From positions 1-64,000 of the forward strand of contig NZ_CAHJXQ010000012.1 in NCBI RefSeq assembly GCF_903645325.1: a stretch of DNA of 64,000 bases. Direction: 5' to 3'. The notes beneath the pieces are model-generated. The model was given only the letters and a program-made list of their open reading frames with translations, had not been told where the DNA came from and searched no databases. Shown piece after piece: positions 35,942 through 44,447 of this stretch; the stretch's first letter is position 1, and every line of letters begins with the position of its first letter. Both the position numbers and the translations under genes were made by a program. This DNA comes from Microbacterium tenebrionis. GTDB taxonomy: Bacteria > Actinomycetota > Actinomycetes > Actinomycetales > Microbacteriaceae.

Positions 35942-36636
35942 GATCACGGGTCGCATTCGGCGTGCTGCGCCTACTGACGGCTACTGTCTGCCTGATCGCA
36001 CTGGTGCAGCGACTGTTCTGGGGCCTGAGCTCGCAGACCATCGCCGGGCGCAACTTCCTCGCCTACCTGACCGTGGAATCGAACATCGCCCTCGTCGTCG
36101 TGCTGGTCTTCGGGGGTGTGCTGGCGCTGCGCCGGGCGAACGATCCGCGCTGGTTCAGCGTCGCGCTCTCTCTGGTGCTGACCTGGACCATCACCGCCGG
36201 GATCGCGTTCGCGCTGATCGTCTGGCAGGCGGGGCTGCGCGGCATCCGGGTGGATGTGCCGTGGTCGGATCAGGTGCTGCACTTCTGGCTGCCGGCGTTG
36301 ACGGCGATCGTCTGGACTCTCACGCCCGGTCATCGGGCGGTCACGTGGTGGATCGTGCCGGGCTGCCTGCTGTTCCCGCTGGCGTGGGGCGGGGTGACGA
36401 TGTGGCGCGGTCCGCAGATCGGCTGGTACCCGTACTACTTCCTGGATCTCCGCCAGGTGAGCGGTTTCGGGGAGTTCGCCGTGACCAGCGGTCTCGCCCT
36501 GGCGATGTTCGCCCTCATCGCGACCGTGCTCGCGCTGATCAGCAGGATCAGCCCGGCGAAGGTCGATCGTGCAACGCCGCGGCGCGAGGGGAAGCTCAGT
36601 CGGTCTCGGAAGGCAGGAACGGCGACAGCGACGTGA
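35938..36636 (+). CDS. Pr6Pr-like six-helix membrane protein
   Basis: The 232-residue protein has six predicted helices, at about residues 8-26, 42-63, 74-96, 110-128, 135-152 and 174-203. Features such as LTVESNIALVVVLVFGG and DQVLHFWLPALTAIVWTL recall the Pr6Pr membrane family, whose function is unknown. GTG 35938 was chosen because AAGGAG lies 12 nt upstream and because of the 4-nt overlap with the leader frame. A GTG at 35926 is an alternative. The basic tail converges on and overlaps the amine oxidase gene by 41 bp. Confidence 0.7.
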   Translation: MRSRVAFGVLRLLTATVCLIALVQRLFWGLSSQTIAGRNFLAYLTVESNIALVVVLVFGGVLALRRANDPRWFSVALSLVLTWTITAGIAFALIVWQAGLRGIRVDVPWSDQVLHFWLPALTAIVWTLTPGHRAVTWWIVPGCLLFPLAWGGVTMWRGPQIGWYPYYFLDLRQVSGFGEFAVTSGLALAMFALIATVLALISRISPAKVDRATPRREGKLSRSRKAGTATAT

Positions 36637-37978
36637 GGGCCGAGACGAGCGCGTCGCGTTCGTCGAGCTCGGCGAACTTTTCAGCGGCGGTTCCGCCGAG
36701 GATGCCGACGAGGATGCTGTCGCCGGTGACGGGCTGCAGGTTGATCCAGGTGCGTACTGGCTGGTCGTCATCACCCCCGGCCAGATGCCAGAGCGTGGCC
36801 TCGGTATCCCAGAACGGCTCGTCGTAGCGCAGCCAGATGCTCTCGATGTGCCCCATGCCGAGCGCGTTGATCGCGCCGCGGTGCGCGAACGGCAACGGCG
36901 GGGAGAACTCGATCCGCTCGTTCTGCAGGACCCCGAGCGGGACGGTGACGACGACGCGGTCGAATGAGGTGGATTCGCCGGTGCCCAGCCTCAGGCTGAC
37001 GCCGGCGTCGTCGTAGGCGATGCGCGTCACGGGGCTCGACAGCGTGAGCTGGGCGTCCGAGAGCTGCTCCCGGATCAGCTCCTCGAAGTCGCCGATCACG
37101 GCACGGCGCGCAGCGGACGGCAGGGCGGGCGGGAACCAGGAGGAGAGGGCGTCGGCATCCGCACCCGCGGTCGTCGCGAGATAGGTGAGGAGAGCCGCGA
37201 GGCTCGGATCCTCGAGGTCGGCACCGGCGGCGGTGAGCGCCTCGGCGAGGGAGACATCGGTCGGTCCGGTGGCGGCGGCGGTGATGGCGGCGGCGAGCGG
37301 GGCGTCGTCGACGGCCTCGAGGTCGGTTTCGGGGGTGCGCCACAGGGCGGATGGCAGGTCTGCCGTCTCGGGCAGGTCGAGCTCTTCGCGCGCGGGGTCC
37401 TCGCCCTCGGCGAGCACGGGCAGCAACCAGCCACCGAGCTGAACCGGCATCCCCCAGGCGTCGTCGGAGCGCGACGGCGTTCGCCCGCCGACGGTGTCGC
37501 GGGCTTCGAAGACGGTGACCTCGAGGTCGGCATCCTTGAGTTTCGCGGCAACGGCGGCTCCGGCGAGGCCGGCGCCGATCACGGCGATCCGCTCACCCCG
37601 TTCGGCCGCTGCGCGCACGCGCATCGCGACGCTCCCCCCGGAACGGATCGCCCCGAGGATCGTGCCCGGGGCGTCGACATCCGTCGCCTCGCCGGCGAAG
37701 AACACGCGATCCTCGACCGGTGCGGCCAGTTGGTCGCGCACGCCGCCCTGCACGCCGATGCGCGTGTAGCTGACGGCGCCGCGGGAGAACGGGTCGCTCG
37801 CCCATGAGCTGCGCAGACTCGCCGCCGGTGCGGGAACGGCGGTGGTGGGCAACGGGGACGGCGTGCGCGTCGTCGTGGGCGTCGGCGTCGGGGCGGGCTC
37901 CGGGAAGCACGACACGAGCAGCACGCCGAGCGCTCCGGCACCGGCGCCGACCAGCAGTTCGCGACGCGTCATCCTCAC
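36596..37978 (-). CDS. Tat-type lipoprotein flavin amine oxidase with circularly permuted domain order
   Basis: The 460-residue protein starts with a twin-arginine-like signal (TRRELL) and a lipobox LVSC (Cys24), then a Pro/Thr linker to about residue 52. Residues 59-121 (W-ASDPFSRGAVSYTRIG, RVFFAGEATD, GTILGAIRSGGSVAMRV) match the segment that normally ends flavin amine oxidases. The Rossmann FAD motif IAVIGAGLAGAAVAAKL (131-147), the acidic FEAR (Glu158) and GGR (164-166) follow. The protein then ends just where that terminal segment would begin. It should be a surface-anchored FAD oxidase. The substrate is unknown. Confidence 0.85.
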   Translation of the reverse strand: MRMTRRELLVGAGAGALGVLLVSCFPEPAPTPTPTTTRTPSPLPTTAVPAPAASLRSSWASDPFSRGAVSYTRIGVQGGVRDQLAAPVEDRVFFAGEATDVDAPGTILGAIRSGGSVAMRVRAAAERGERIAVIGAGLAGAAVAAKLKDADLEVTVFEARDTVGGRTPSRSDDAWGMPVQLGGWLLPVLAEGEDPAREELDLPETADLPSALWRTPETDLEAVDDAPLAAAITAAATGPTDVSLAEALTAAGADLEDPSLAALLTYLATTAGADADALSSWFPPALPSAARRAVIGDFEELIREQLSDAQLTLSSPVTRIAYDDAGVSLRLGTGESTSFDRVVVTVPLGVLQNERIEFSPPLPFAHRGAINALGMGHIESIWLRYDEPFWDTEATLWHLAGGDDDQPVRTWINLQPVTGDSILVGILGGTAAEKFAELDERDALVSALTSLSPFLPSETD

Positions 37979-38021
37979 CCGCGCCAGACTACCTGCTCGC
38001 GTCGATGTGCTCCGTGCGCTC

Positions 38022-38597
38022 TCAGCCCCGGGCGTACTCGGCGAGCACGACCCCCGAGTCGAACGCGGTCACGGCTGTCGGGCGGAACGCCTCGGGTGCG
38101 TACGAGCTGCGAGCGAAGAGCGGGATGCCGTCACCGAACACGACCGGGTTCCGCTTGAGCGCCAGCCGGTCGATCTCGTCGCGCAGAACCGCGGCGAGAG
38201 CACCCCCTCCGCACAGCCAGATGCCAGAGCCCTCCTCGGCCTTGAGCTCACGCACGACCTCGACGGGGTCGCGATCGGTGAACTCGACATCCTCCGCCCC
38301 GGCCGGCGCCTCGTGCCCGCGCGTGAAGACGATCTGCCGAAGATGCTGGTACGGGCTCGGGAGCTGCGGCAGGCCGACGGCGTAGGTGTTCCAGCCCATG
38401 AGGACCGTGTCGAAGGGGCCGCCCTCGACCGGGAGACCGGCGGCTTCGGCCAGCGCGGTCGGAGCCGTGCCGCCGTACCGCGCCCAGATGGGCGCAGCAT
38501 GATCACCTTCGACCAGGAAGCGGTCGAACTCGCCGTCGGGCCCCGCGATGTAGCCGTCGATGCTGACGGCCACGTAGTAAGTGAGTTCTCGCATCAT
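38022..38597 (-). CDS. Dihydrofolate reductase-like protein (RibD C-terminal family)
   Basis: This 191-residue protein has the RibD_C fold: YYVAVSIDGYIAGPDGEFD at the start, DTVLMGWNTYAVG near residues 63-75 and GIWLCGGGALAAVLRDE, an NADPH-binding glycine-rich loop. Such YyaP/YwjB-type proteins are probable NADPH-dependent reductases of unknown substrate, distinct from FolA. It is divergent from a TetR gene with shared direct repeats between them, so the TetR protein probably controls it. Confidence 0.85.
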   Translation of the reverse strand: MMRELTYYVAVSIDGYIAGPDGEFDRFLVEGDHAAPIWARYGGTAPTALAEAAGLPVEGGPFDTVLMGWNTYAVGLPQLPSPYQHLRQIVFTRGHEAPAGAEDVEFTDRDPVEVVRELKAEEGSGIWLCGGGALAAVLRDEIDRLALKRNPVVFGDGIPLFARSSYAPEAFRPTAVTAFDSGVVLAEYARG

Positions 38598-38602
38598 CTT
38601 CC

Positions 38603-38660
38603 AATCACGACAGGTGCAGTGATTGAGAGACTACAACAGGTGCAGTGGTTGCGCTAGGGT
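38603..38660. promoter_or_regulatory. Divergent operator/promoter region of the reductase/TetR pair
   Basis: ACAGGTGCAGTGATTG (38610-38625) and ACAGGTGCAGTGGTTG (38636-38651) are direct repeats 26 bp apart. The first also forms a CAATCAC/GTGATTG dyad (38602-38608, 38619-38625). The second overlaps the promoter whose TAGGGT -10 box (38655-38660) ends 6 nt before the TetR ATG, a leaderless layout. These are likely TetR operators. Confidence 0.6.
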
Positions 38661-38666
38661 CAAGGT

Positions 38667-39236
38667 ATGGCGAAGAACGAGGCGCGGCGGAACCTGCTCG
38701 CGGACGTCGGCATCGCCGTGCTCGCCGCCGAGGGCTCGCGCGGCCTGACGCATCGCGCGATCGACGCTGCGGCGGGAGTGCCGATCGGCACGACATCCAA
38801 CTACTTCCGCAGCCGCGAGAAGCTCATCTCCGGGATCTTCGAACGGATCGGCACGCGGCTCGCGCCCACCGACGAGGACCTCGCCGCGCGGGCATCCGCT
38901 CCCCCGACGCGGGAGCTGTTCGCCGACTACGTCCGCGACATCGTCCGACGGCTTCTCGAGCAGCGCGAGGTGACGCTCGCGCTGCTCGAGCTCCGTCTCG
39001 AGGCGGCGCGGCATCCTGAACTCGCGGCATCCCTCAGCGCCTGGCAGCGCGAGGGCTTCGACGCGGACGTCGCGTTCAACGAAGGGGCCGGGCTCCCGGG
39101 CAGCCGCCGAGAGATCGCCCTGTTCCACTACGCGATCGACGGGCTGATCCTCGATCGGCTGACGCGACCGATCGACCCTGACACGACGACGGACGAGATC
39201 GTGGATGCGCTGGTGGCGGGCCTGCTGCCGTCCTGA
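38667..39236 (+). CDS. TetR-family regulator
   Basis: The 189-residue protein has a TetR helix-turn-helix at about residues 7-52 (LTHRAIDAAAGVPIGTTSNYF) and a C-terminal all-helical ligand domain. The absence of catalytic or membrane features fits a simple one-component regulator. It is divergent from the RibD_C-type reductase gene, and direct repeats in the intergenic region suggest it represses both genes. The inducer is unknown. Confidence 0.87.
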   Translation: MAKNEARRNLLADVGIAVLAAEGSRGLTHRAIDAAAGVPIGTTSNYFRSREKLISGIFERIGTRLAPTDEDLAARASAPPTRELFADYVRDIVRRLLEQREVTLALLELRLEAARHPELAASLSAWQREGFDADVAFNEGAGLPGSRREIALFHYAIDGLILDRLTRPIDPDTTTDEIVDALVAGLLPS

Positions 39237-39251
39237 ACCCGGCGCACGGGA

Positions 39252-40121
39252 TCAGGCGAAAGCGTGGACTGCCCGCCGGATCGTGTCGATCGCTCCCTGG
39301 TCCGGCGCGTCGATCGCCATGCGGACGGAACCCGCCGGAACACCCAGCTGGGCATACGTCTCCTTCATCCGCGCCATGTCGCCCTGGACGGCCTCGACCA
39401 CGGAATCGACGTCAGCCTGCGCCTGAGCGATGCGCTCGGAGTCTCCCGACTCGGCGGCCACCCGAAGCGCCCGGAACGGCTTCGGGAACACCGAGCTGAT
39501 TCCCGACACCACGCCCTGAGCGCCGAAGTCGGCGGCCTGAGCCAGCGCACTGTCCTGCCCGGTGTACAGGATGAAGGAATCCGGCACGACAGCCCGATAC
39601 GCCGCGACCTGGTCGAGCGCTTCGCCGCTGATCTTCGCTCCGACGATGTTCGGAAGCTCCGCAAGGTTCGCCATCAGGTCGGTCGAGACGAAGTTGCCGG
39701 TGCGATCGCGGAACACGTAGACGTAGACGTCCAGCCCGTCGGATGCCGCCGACACCGCGCGATAGAAGTCGAGCAGACCCTCGTCCGACGCACTGAGGTA
39801 GAACGGCGTGATGACAGCGATCTCAGTGGCCCCTGCCTCCCGGCTCGCTGCGATGAGGCGGCGGACCTCGTACAGGCTGGATGCTCCGACGTGCACGATC
39901 ACGCGCATGACCGAGGCCAGCTCCTCGAGCCCGGCCTTCGTCACCGCGACGCGCTCATCGAACGACAGCGCGGGGAACTCCCCCGTCGTCCCGAGCAGGA
40001 AGGCCCCCTCATTGCCGGAAGCGGCGACGAAGCGCAGGATCGCGCGCGTCCCCTCGAGATCCAGCTCGCCGTCGGACGAGAAGGCGACGGGTACTGCGGT
40101 GATGATGTCACGACGGGTCAT
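39252..40121 (-). CDS. DapA-family aldolase/dehydratase, paralogue 1
   Basis: The 289-residue (beta/alpha)8 barrel protein has the Schiff-base Lys163 (IVGAKIS), Tyr133/Tyr135 (DVYVYVF) and the GTTGEFP loop at 44-50. This family includes dihydrodipicolinate synthase, KDG aldolase and keto-deoxy sugar acid dehydratases. Its place at the end of a sugar operon argues for cleavage or dehydration of a 2-keto-3-deoxy sugar acid, not lysine synthesis. A paralogue of equal length lies at 54236-55105. It is the last gene of the minus-strand operon that starts at 46768. Confidence 0.88.
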   Translation of the reverse strand: MTRRDIITAVPVAFSSDGELDLEGTRAILRFVAASGNEGAFLLGTTGEFPALSFDERVAVTKAGLEELASVMRVIVHVGASSLYEVRRLIAASREAGATEIAVITPFYLSASDEGLLDFYRAVSAASDGLDVYVYVFRDRTGNFVSTDLMANLAELPNIVGAKISGEALDQVAAYRAVVPDSFILYTGQDSALAQAADFGAQGVVSGISSVFPKPFRALRVAAESGDSERIAQAQADVDSVVEAVQGDMARMKETYAQLGVPAGSVRMAIDAPDQGAIDTIRRAVHAFA

Positions 40122-40151
40122 GATGCTCCGATGCTCTGTGATGCGGATGGT

Positions 40152-40886
40152 CTACGCGTAGGAGGTGTTGGCTGTAGGGGTGAACACGATCTCGTTCACG
40201 CAGACGCGCGACGGCAGGTCGGCGATCCATCGAAGCGCCTCCCCGACGTCCTCGGCCGTGAGCATGAGTTCGCGCTCGGCGGCGCTCGGCGGATCGGGCC
40301 GGGTGTCGAGGATCTCGGTCGCCACCTCTCCCGGGCAGAAGTGCGTTGCGCGAACGCCTGCCGACCGCTCCTGGGCGTTGATCGTCTCGGCGAGCGCGCC
40401 CAGCGCGGTCTTGCTGGTGGAGTAGCCGGCGCCGACCCCCGGCGCGAACCGCCACCCCGCCCACGACGAGACGAGGACCACGAGTCCGTCGCGGGCGTCG
40501 CGCATGCCGGGGAGCACCGCATGGACCGCACGCATCGCTCCCGTGAGATTGATGTCGAGCACGCGCGAATAGTCCTCAGGGGTCGTGTCGGCCCAGAAGC
40601 GGTTCTTCACGTTCGTGCCCGCACTGTAGACGAGCGTTCTGACGGCCCCGTGCTCGCGCTCGATGCCCTGCGCCACCGCGATCACCGCGTCGGCATCGCT
40701 CACGTCGAGGGGGATGCTATTCGCCTTCCCTCCGGCACGGCGCACTGCCGCGACGGTCTCCTCGAGCTCCGCGCGGCGCCGCCCCGACACGATGACGACG
40801 TCTGCTGAGGCGGCGAGCGCCGCTGCAGCGCCGCGTCCGATGCCCGAGCCGCCGCCGAGGATCCAGGTGACCCCTGCGCAGGTCAT
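40152..40886 (-). CDS. Short-chain dehydrogenase/reductase
   Basis: The 244-residue SDR has a cofactor loop WILGGGSGIGRG (residues 8-19), an NAG-like SAGTN segment, the catalytic Ser in VLVSSWAG and the YxxxK motif in GYSTSKTALG. SGRR after the second strand suggests possible NADP preference. In this operon it probably oxidises or reduces a sugar, polyol or sugar acid. The ATG overlaps the stop of the DhaKL kinase gene by 4 nt, so the products are made in step. Confidence 0.9.
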   Translation of the reverse strand: MTCAGVTWILGGGSGIGRGAAAALAASADVVIVSGRRRAELEETVAAVRRAGGKANSIPLDVSDADAVIAVAQGIEREHGAVRTLVYSAGTNVKNRFWADTTPEDYSRVLDINLTGAMRAVHAVLPGMRDARDGLVVLVSSWAGWRFAPGVGAGYSTSKTALGALAETINAQERSAGVRATHFCPGEVATEILDTRPDPPSAAERELMLTAEDVGEALRWIADLPSRVCVNEIVFTPTANTSYA

Positions 40887-42601
40887 GCCTCGCCACCCCG
40901 CGAACGCTCCACGGCGTCGAGCAGTCGGGCGTATGCCGTCGCTCCCGGGTCGGCGTGGCCCGCACCGCGCTCGCCGATCCAGGCCGCGCGACCCCGCTGC
41001 GAGACCGCACCGGCTGTGGCGCGGACGCCGTCCCAGGCGGCCGCCCGCATCGCCTCGATGGCCTGCGGCGCGCTCTCGGACAGCTCGAGCGCCTCGATCG
41101 ACGGGATCAGGGCATCCAGCACGGTCTTGTCGCCGCGTACGGCTCCTCCGCGCTCGCCTATGCGGTCCGCCATCGCGCGCAGCGCCCGGGCCGCAGCGCT
41201 CCGTGTGAGCTCCGGATCCTGCCGCAGAGCATCCGCGGCGGCGAGCAGCCCGCCGCCGAACAGGGCGGCGAACGTCGACGGGTTCGCCGTGGCGAATGCG
41301 CCTCCGGCGGTCTGCAGGACTGCGGTGAGCGAATCCGCCTCGTCGGCGGAGAGCGCCCGACGGATCGCGGCGGATCCGGACGCGACGGTCACACCGAGAT
41401 CGCCGTCGCCGAGCACGGCGTCCAGATCCCTGAGCTCGTCCGCGTACTCGGCCCACAGCGTCGCCACCTGGGCGATGTCGCGGGCGAATGCGCCTGCCTG
41501 TGCACTCGGCACGGCCGAGGCGACCGTCGCGGGGGCGCTTGCGACGGCGGCGGCCTCCCGCGCCGGAAGCGCCTCGCGGGAGGCGGGCGCCGGCCCTCGC
41601 TGGGTGAAGAACGGTGAGGCGGCAGGGGCGTCGAGCAGCTCCTGGAGCTCGTCGTCCAGATCGACGATGCTGATGGATGCTCCGGCCATCTCGAGGCTCG
41701 TCGCGTATTCGCCCACGTAGGTGCGATGGATCACGATCCCGCGCTCGTCGAGAAGCTGGTGCGCGCGGCGCGAGAGGACGTACAGCTCCTCGAGCGGAGT
41801 CGCCCCCATGCCGTTCACGAGCAGCGCGACGCGATGCCCCTCAGCGATCGCGCGGTCCTCCAGGATCTCCGCGACGATCGTGTCGACGATCTCGTCCGCC
41901 TGTGCGAGCGGGCCGTTCCCGCGCCCCGTCTCGCCATGGATGCCGATGCCGATCTCCATCTCGCCGTCGGCGAGGTCGAAGGAGGGCCGCCCGGTCGTGG
42001 GGAGGATCGTCGGCGAGAGATCGACGCCCATGGTCCCCGTCCGCACCGCGGCCCGTGCGGCGACCGTCGCGACCGCGTCGAGATCGTCACCGCGAGCGGC
42101 GGATGCCCCGGCGATCTTGTACGCGAAGAAGATCCCGGCGACGCCCCGGCGCGTGTCCGCGCGGTCAGCGGGCGCGCTCGCCACATCATCGGCTCCGAGC
42201 ACGGTCGACGTGCGGATTCCGCGTGCCGCGGCGAGATCGCCGGCGAGGTCGAAGTTGAAGACGTCGCCGCCGTAGTTGCCGTACAGGTAGAGGACGCCCG
42301 CACCGGCGTCGGAGGCGACCGTCGCGGCGAGGATCTGCTCGGAGGACGGCGAGGAGAACACGTTCCCGACCGCCACCCCCGAGCACAGGCCCTCACCGAG
42401 GTACCCGAGGAACAGCGGCAGATGCCCGGAGCCGCCGCCGGTGGCGATGCCGACGGGCCCGTCGGCATCCGGGACCCGGACGATCGCCCGGCGGTCCTCC
42501 GATGCCGGACGCAACTGGTCGGGGTGCGCGCGGAGGATCCCGTCGAGGAACTCGTCGACGAAGGCATCCGGAGCATTGATGAGCTTCTTCATCTTCGTCA
42601 T
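40883..42601 (-). CDS. Fused DhaK-DhaL dihydroxyacetone/erythrulose-type kinase
   Basis: The 572-residue protein joins a DhaK domain (1 to about 330: GGGSGH at 55-60, covalent substrate His222 in GIGIHGETG) to a DhaL ATP-binding domain (about 375-570: VLGDGDLGVT). In the DhaL Mg-binding motif the usual GDGDH/T is GDGDLG. Such ATP-dependent fusions phosphorylate dihydroxyacetone or C4 ketoses such as erythrulose. The context of a sugar ABC importer, SDR and DapA enzyme suggests a C4-C6 keto-sugar intermediate. The start overlaps the permease stop (ATGA). Confidence 0.9.
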   Translation of the reverse strand: MTKMKKLINAPDAFVDEFLDGILRAHPDQLRPASEDRRAIVRVPDADGPVGIATGGGSGHLPLFLGYLGEGLCSGVAVGNVFSSPSSEQILAATVASDAGAGVLYLYGNYGGDVFNFDLAGDLAAARGIRTSTVLGADDVASAPADRADTRRGVAGIFFAYKIAGASAARGDDLDAVATVAARAAVRTGTMGVDLSPTILPTTGRPSFDLADGEMEIGIGIHGETGRGNGPLAQADEIVDTIVAEILEDRAIAEGHRVALLVNGMGATPLEELYVLSRRAHQLLDERGIVIHRTYVGEYATSLEMAGASISIVDLDDELQELLDAPAASPFFTQRGPAPASREALPAREAAAVASAPATVASAVPSAQAGAFARDIAQVATLWAEYADELRDLDAVLGDGDLGVTVASGSAAIRRALSADEADSLTAVLQTAGGAFATANPSTFAALFGGGLLAAADALRQDPELTRSAAARALRAMADRIGERGGAVRGDKTVLDALIPSIEALELSESAPQAIEAMRAAAWDGVRATAGAVSQRGRAAWIGERGAGHADPGATAYARLLDAVERSRGGEA

Positions 42602-43452
42602 CCCTTCGTCGCCCCTGCCGTCAGACCGCTGACGACGTAGCGCTGCGCGAGCAGCGCGATGATCATGACCGGGACCGTGATCACGACCGCGGCCGCCATC
42701 AGACCGCCCCAGTCGACGGCCGCGTAGCTGGTGAAGTTGACGATCGCGACCGGCAGCGTGCGCGTGTACTGGTTGGACAGCACGAGCGCGAACAGGAAGT
42801 TGTTCCAGCTGAAGATGAACGACAGGATCGTCGCGGTGGCGATGCCGGGCACCGAGAGCGGCAGCACGACGCGGATGAACGCGCCGATCCTGCTCGATCC
42901 GTCGATCTGCGCCGCCTCCTCCAGTTCCTCGGGGATGCCCTCGAAGAAGCTCGACATGATCGCGACGACCAGCGGCATGGTCACGAAGATGTGCGTGAGG
43001 ATCAGCACCGTGTACGTGCCGACCAGTTGCAGCTGGGAGAACAGGAAGTACCACGGGATGAGCAGGCTCACACCCGGGATGATGCGCGCCATGAGCAGGA
43101 AGGCGGTGGTGCTCTTCACGCGGTAGCGTGCGATTCCGTATGCCGCGGGAACCCCGATGAGCAGGGCTACGAGGGTGGAGCCGACGCCGACGATGATGCT
43201 GTTGCCGATGATGGGCCCGAACGCCTGCGTGCCGAACACCGTCTCGAAGTTCTTCAGCGTGGGCGTGAACGAGAAGGTCTTGCTCGGGTCGATGATCTCG
43301 AGGTTCGTCTTCAGGCTCGCCAGCAGCATCCAGATGAGGGGTGCGATGAAGGCGAGGACGACGAGCAGGATGCCGATCGCCCGCGCCCATCCGCCGACGA
43401 TCTGGGACGGTCGGCGGCGCCGACGGCTCGGGGTGGTGGCGGAGGCGCTCAC
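42598..43452 (-). CDS. Carbohydrate ABC transporter permease, MalG type
   Basis: The 284-residue protein has six transmembrane helices (first near 25-45) and the EAA loop that contacts the ATPase, seen as EGIPEELEEAAQIDGSSRIGAF near residues 171-192. This is the second permease of a CUT1-type sugar importer. It overlaps the upstream MalF-type gene and the downstream kinase gene by 4 nt each. Confidence 0.92.
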   Translation of the reverse strand: MSASATTPSRRRRRPSQIVGGWARAIGILLVVLAFIAPLIWMLLASLKTNLEIIDPSKTFSFTPTLKNFETVFGTQAFGPIIGNSIIVGVGSTLVALLIGVPAAYGIARYRVKSTTAFLLMARIIPGVSLLIPWYFLFSQLQLVGTYTVLILTHIFVTMPLVVAIMSSFFEGIPEELEEAAQIDGSSRIGAFIRVVLPLSVPGIATATILSFIFSWNNFLFALVLSNQYTRTLPVAIVNFTSYAAVDWGGLMAAAVVITVPVMIIALLAQRYVVSGLTAGATKG

Positions 43453-44384
43453 AGCTTCTCCCCTCTCTTGCGAAGAATGGCCAGGGCGACCAGGACGATG
43501 ATGATGAGCATGAAGAAGAGCATCAGCAGGGCGGACGCTCGCCCGTATCGCGAGTACTCGAAGGCGTCGCTGTAGGCGAGGATGTTCAGGGTCTCGGCCT
43601 CATGGCTCGACCCTCCACCGCGCCCCTTCGTCGCATAGATGATGTCGAACGTCTTCAGGGCGTCGATCGATCGGAGGATGGCCGCCGCAGCGATCACCGG
43701 CGACAGCAGCGGAAGGGTGATGTGGATGAACCGCTGCCAGGCGTTCGCGCCGTCGACGCGGGCGGCTTCGTCCGGCTCTTCCGGGAGGGTGGAGAGCCCG
43801 GCGAGCAGGATGAGGATGACCATCGGCGTCCACTGCCAGACGTCGATGAAGATCAGGGTGTTGAGCGCCGAGTCCTTGTCGGAGAGCCATCCCTGACGCG
43901 GCAGGTTGAGGAAGTCCATCAGAACGTTCGCGAAGCCGATGGACGGTTCGAAGATGACCAGCCACATCATGCCGACGGCGACCGGTGTGGCCACCAGCGG
44001 CAGCAGGATGAAGACGCGGACGAGCCCCTGACCGCGGAAGGTCTTGCGCAGCAGGAGCGCGATCGCCAGGCCGATGACGAGTTCGAGCACGAGCGCCATA
44101 CCAGTGAAGTACGCCGTGCGCCCGACCGCAGGCCAGAAGCGGTCGGTGTCGCCGAGCCAGTGCGCGTAGTTCGCGAACCCGACGAAGTCGAAGGGCCGGG
44201 TGACCGCACCCTGCGCATTGGTCAGCGAGAGGAAGATCGTGTACCCGATGGGGAACGCGATCAGAGCGGTCACGAACACGATCGATGGGACGATCAGGAT
44301 CCACTTCAGGTTCGCGTCGACCCAGTCGATCGGCTTGCGTCGGTGGCGCGCGGGTCGATCGTGCTCGAGCGTGGTGCGGAACAT
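43449..44384 (-). CDS. Carbohydrate ABC transporter permease, MalF type
   Basis: The 311-residue protein has six membrane helices and the EAA motif PEEPDEAARVDGANAWQRF near residues 205-223. It pairs with the MalG-type permease to import a sugar. A glycine-rich loop (TKGRGGGSSHEAETLN) precedes the last helix, as in this family. A strong hairpin separates it from the solute-binding protein gene upstream. Confidence 0.92.
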   Translation of the reverse strand: MFRTTLEHDRPARHRRKPIDWVDANLKWILIVPSIVFVTALIAFPIGYTIFLSLTNAQGAVTRPFDFVGFANYAHWLGDTDRFWPAVGRTAYFTGMALVLELVIGLAIALLLRKTFRGQGLVRVFILLPLVATPVAVGMMWLVIFEPSIGFANVLMDFLNLPRQGWLSDKDSALNTLIFIDVWQWTPMVILILLAGLSTLPEEPDEAARVDGANAWQRFIHITLPLLSPVIAAAAILRSIDALKTFDIIYATKGRGGGSSHEAETLNILAYSDAFEYSRYGRASALLMLFFMLIIIVLVALAILRKRGEKL

Positions 44385-44404
44385 CGGGCCCTCCTCGGCC
44401 GGGG

Positions 44405-44437
44405 GTCCCGGAGGAGGCGGGCGGCCTCCCCCGGGAC
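44405..44437. terminator. Hairpin between binding-protein and permease genes
   Basis: GTCCCGG (44405-44411) pairs with CCGGGAC (44431-44437), extended by GAGG/CCTC with a small mismatch. Placed just after the solute-binding protein stop, it probably stabilises that mRNA or partly ends transcription, so that the binding protein is made in excess over permeases. Confidence 0.55.
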
Positions 44438-44447
44438 TCGGGTGCTG

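Noticed and set aside
39252..40121. Assignment of the DapA-like genes as lysine-pathway dapA
   Set aside because: Both lie in sugar/acid transport operons, there are two copies, and neither is near lysine genes. A keto-deoxy acid enzyme is more likely.
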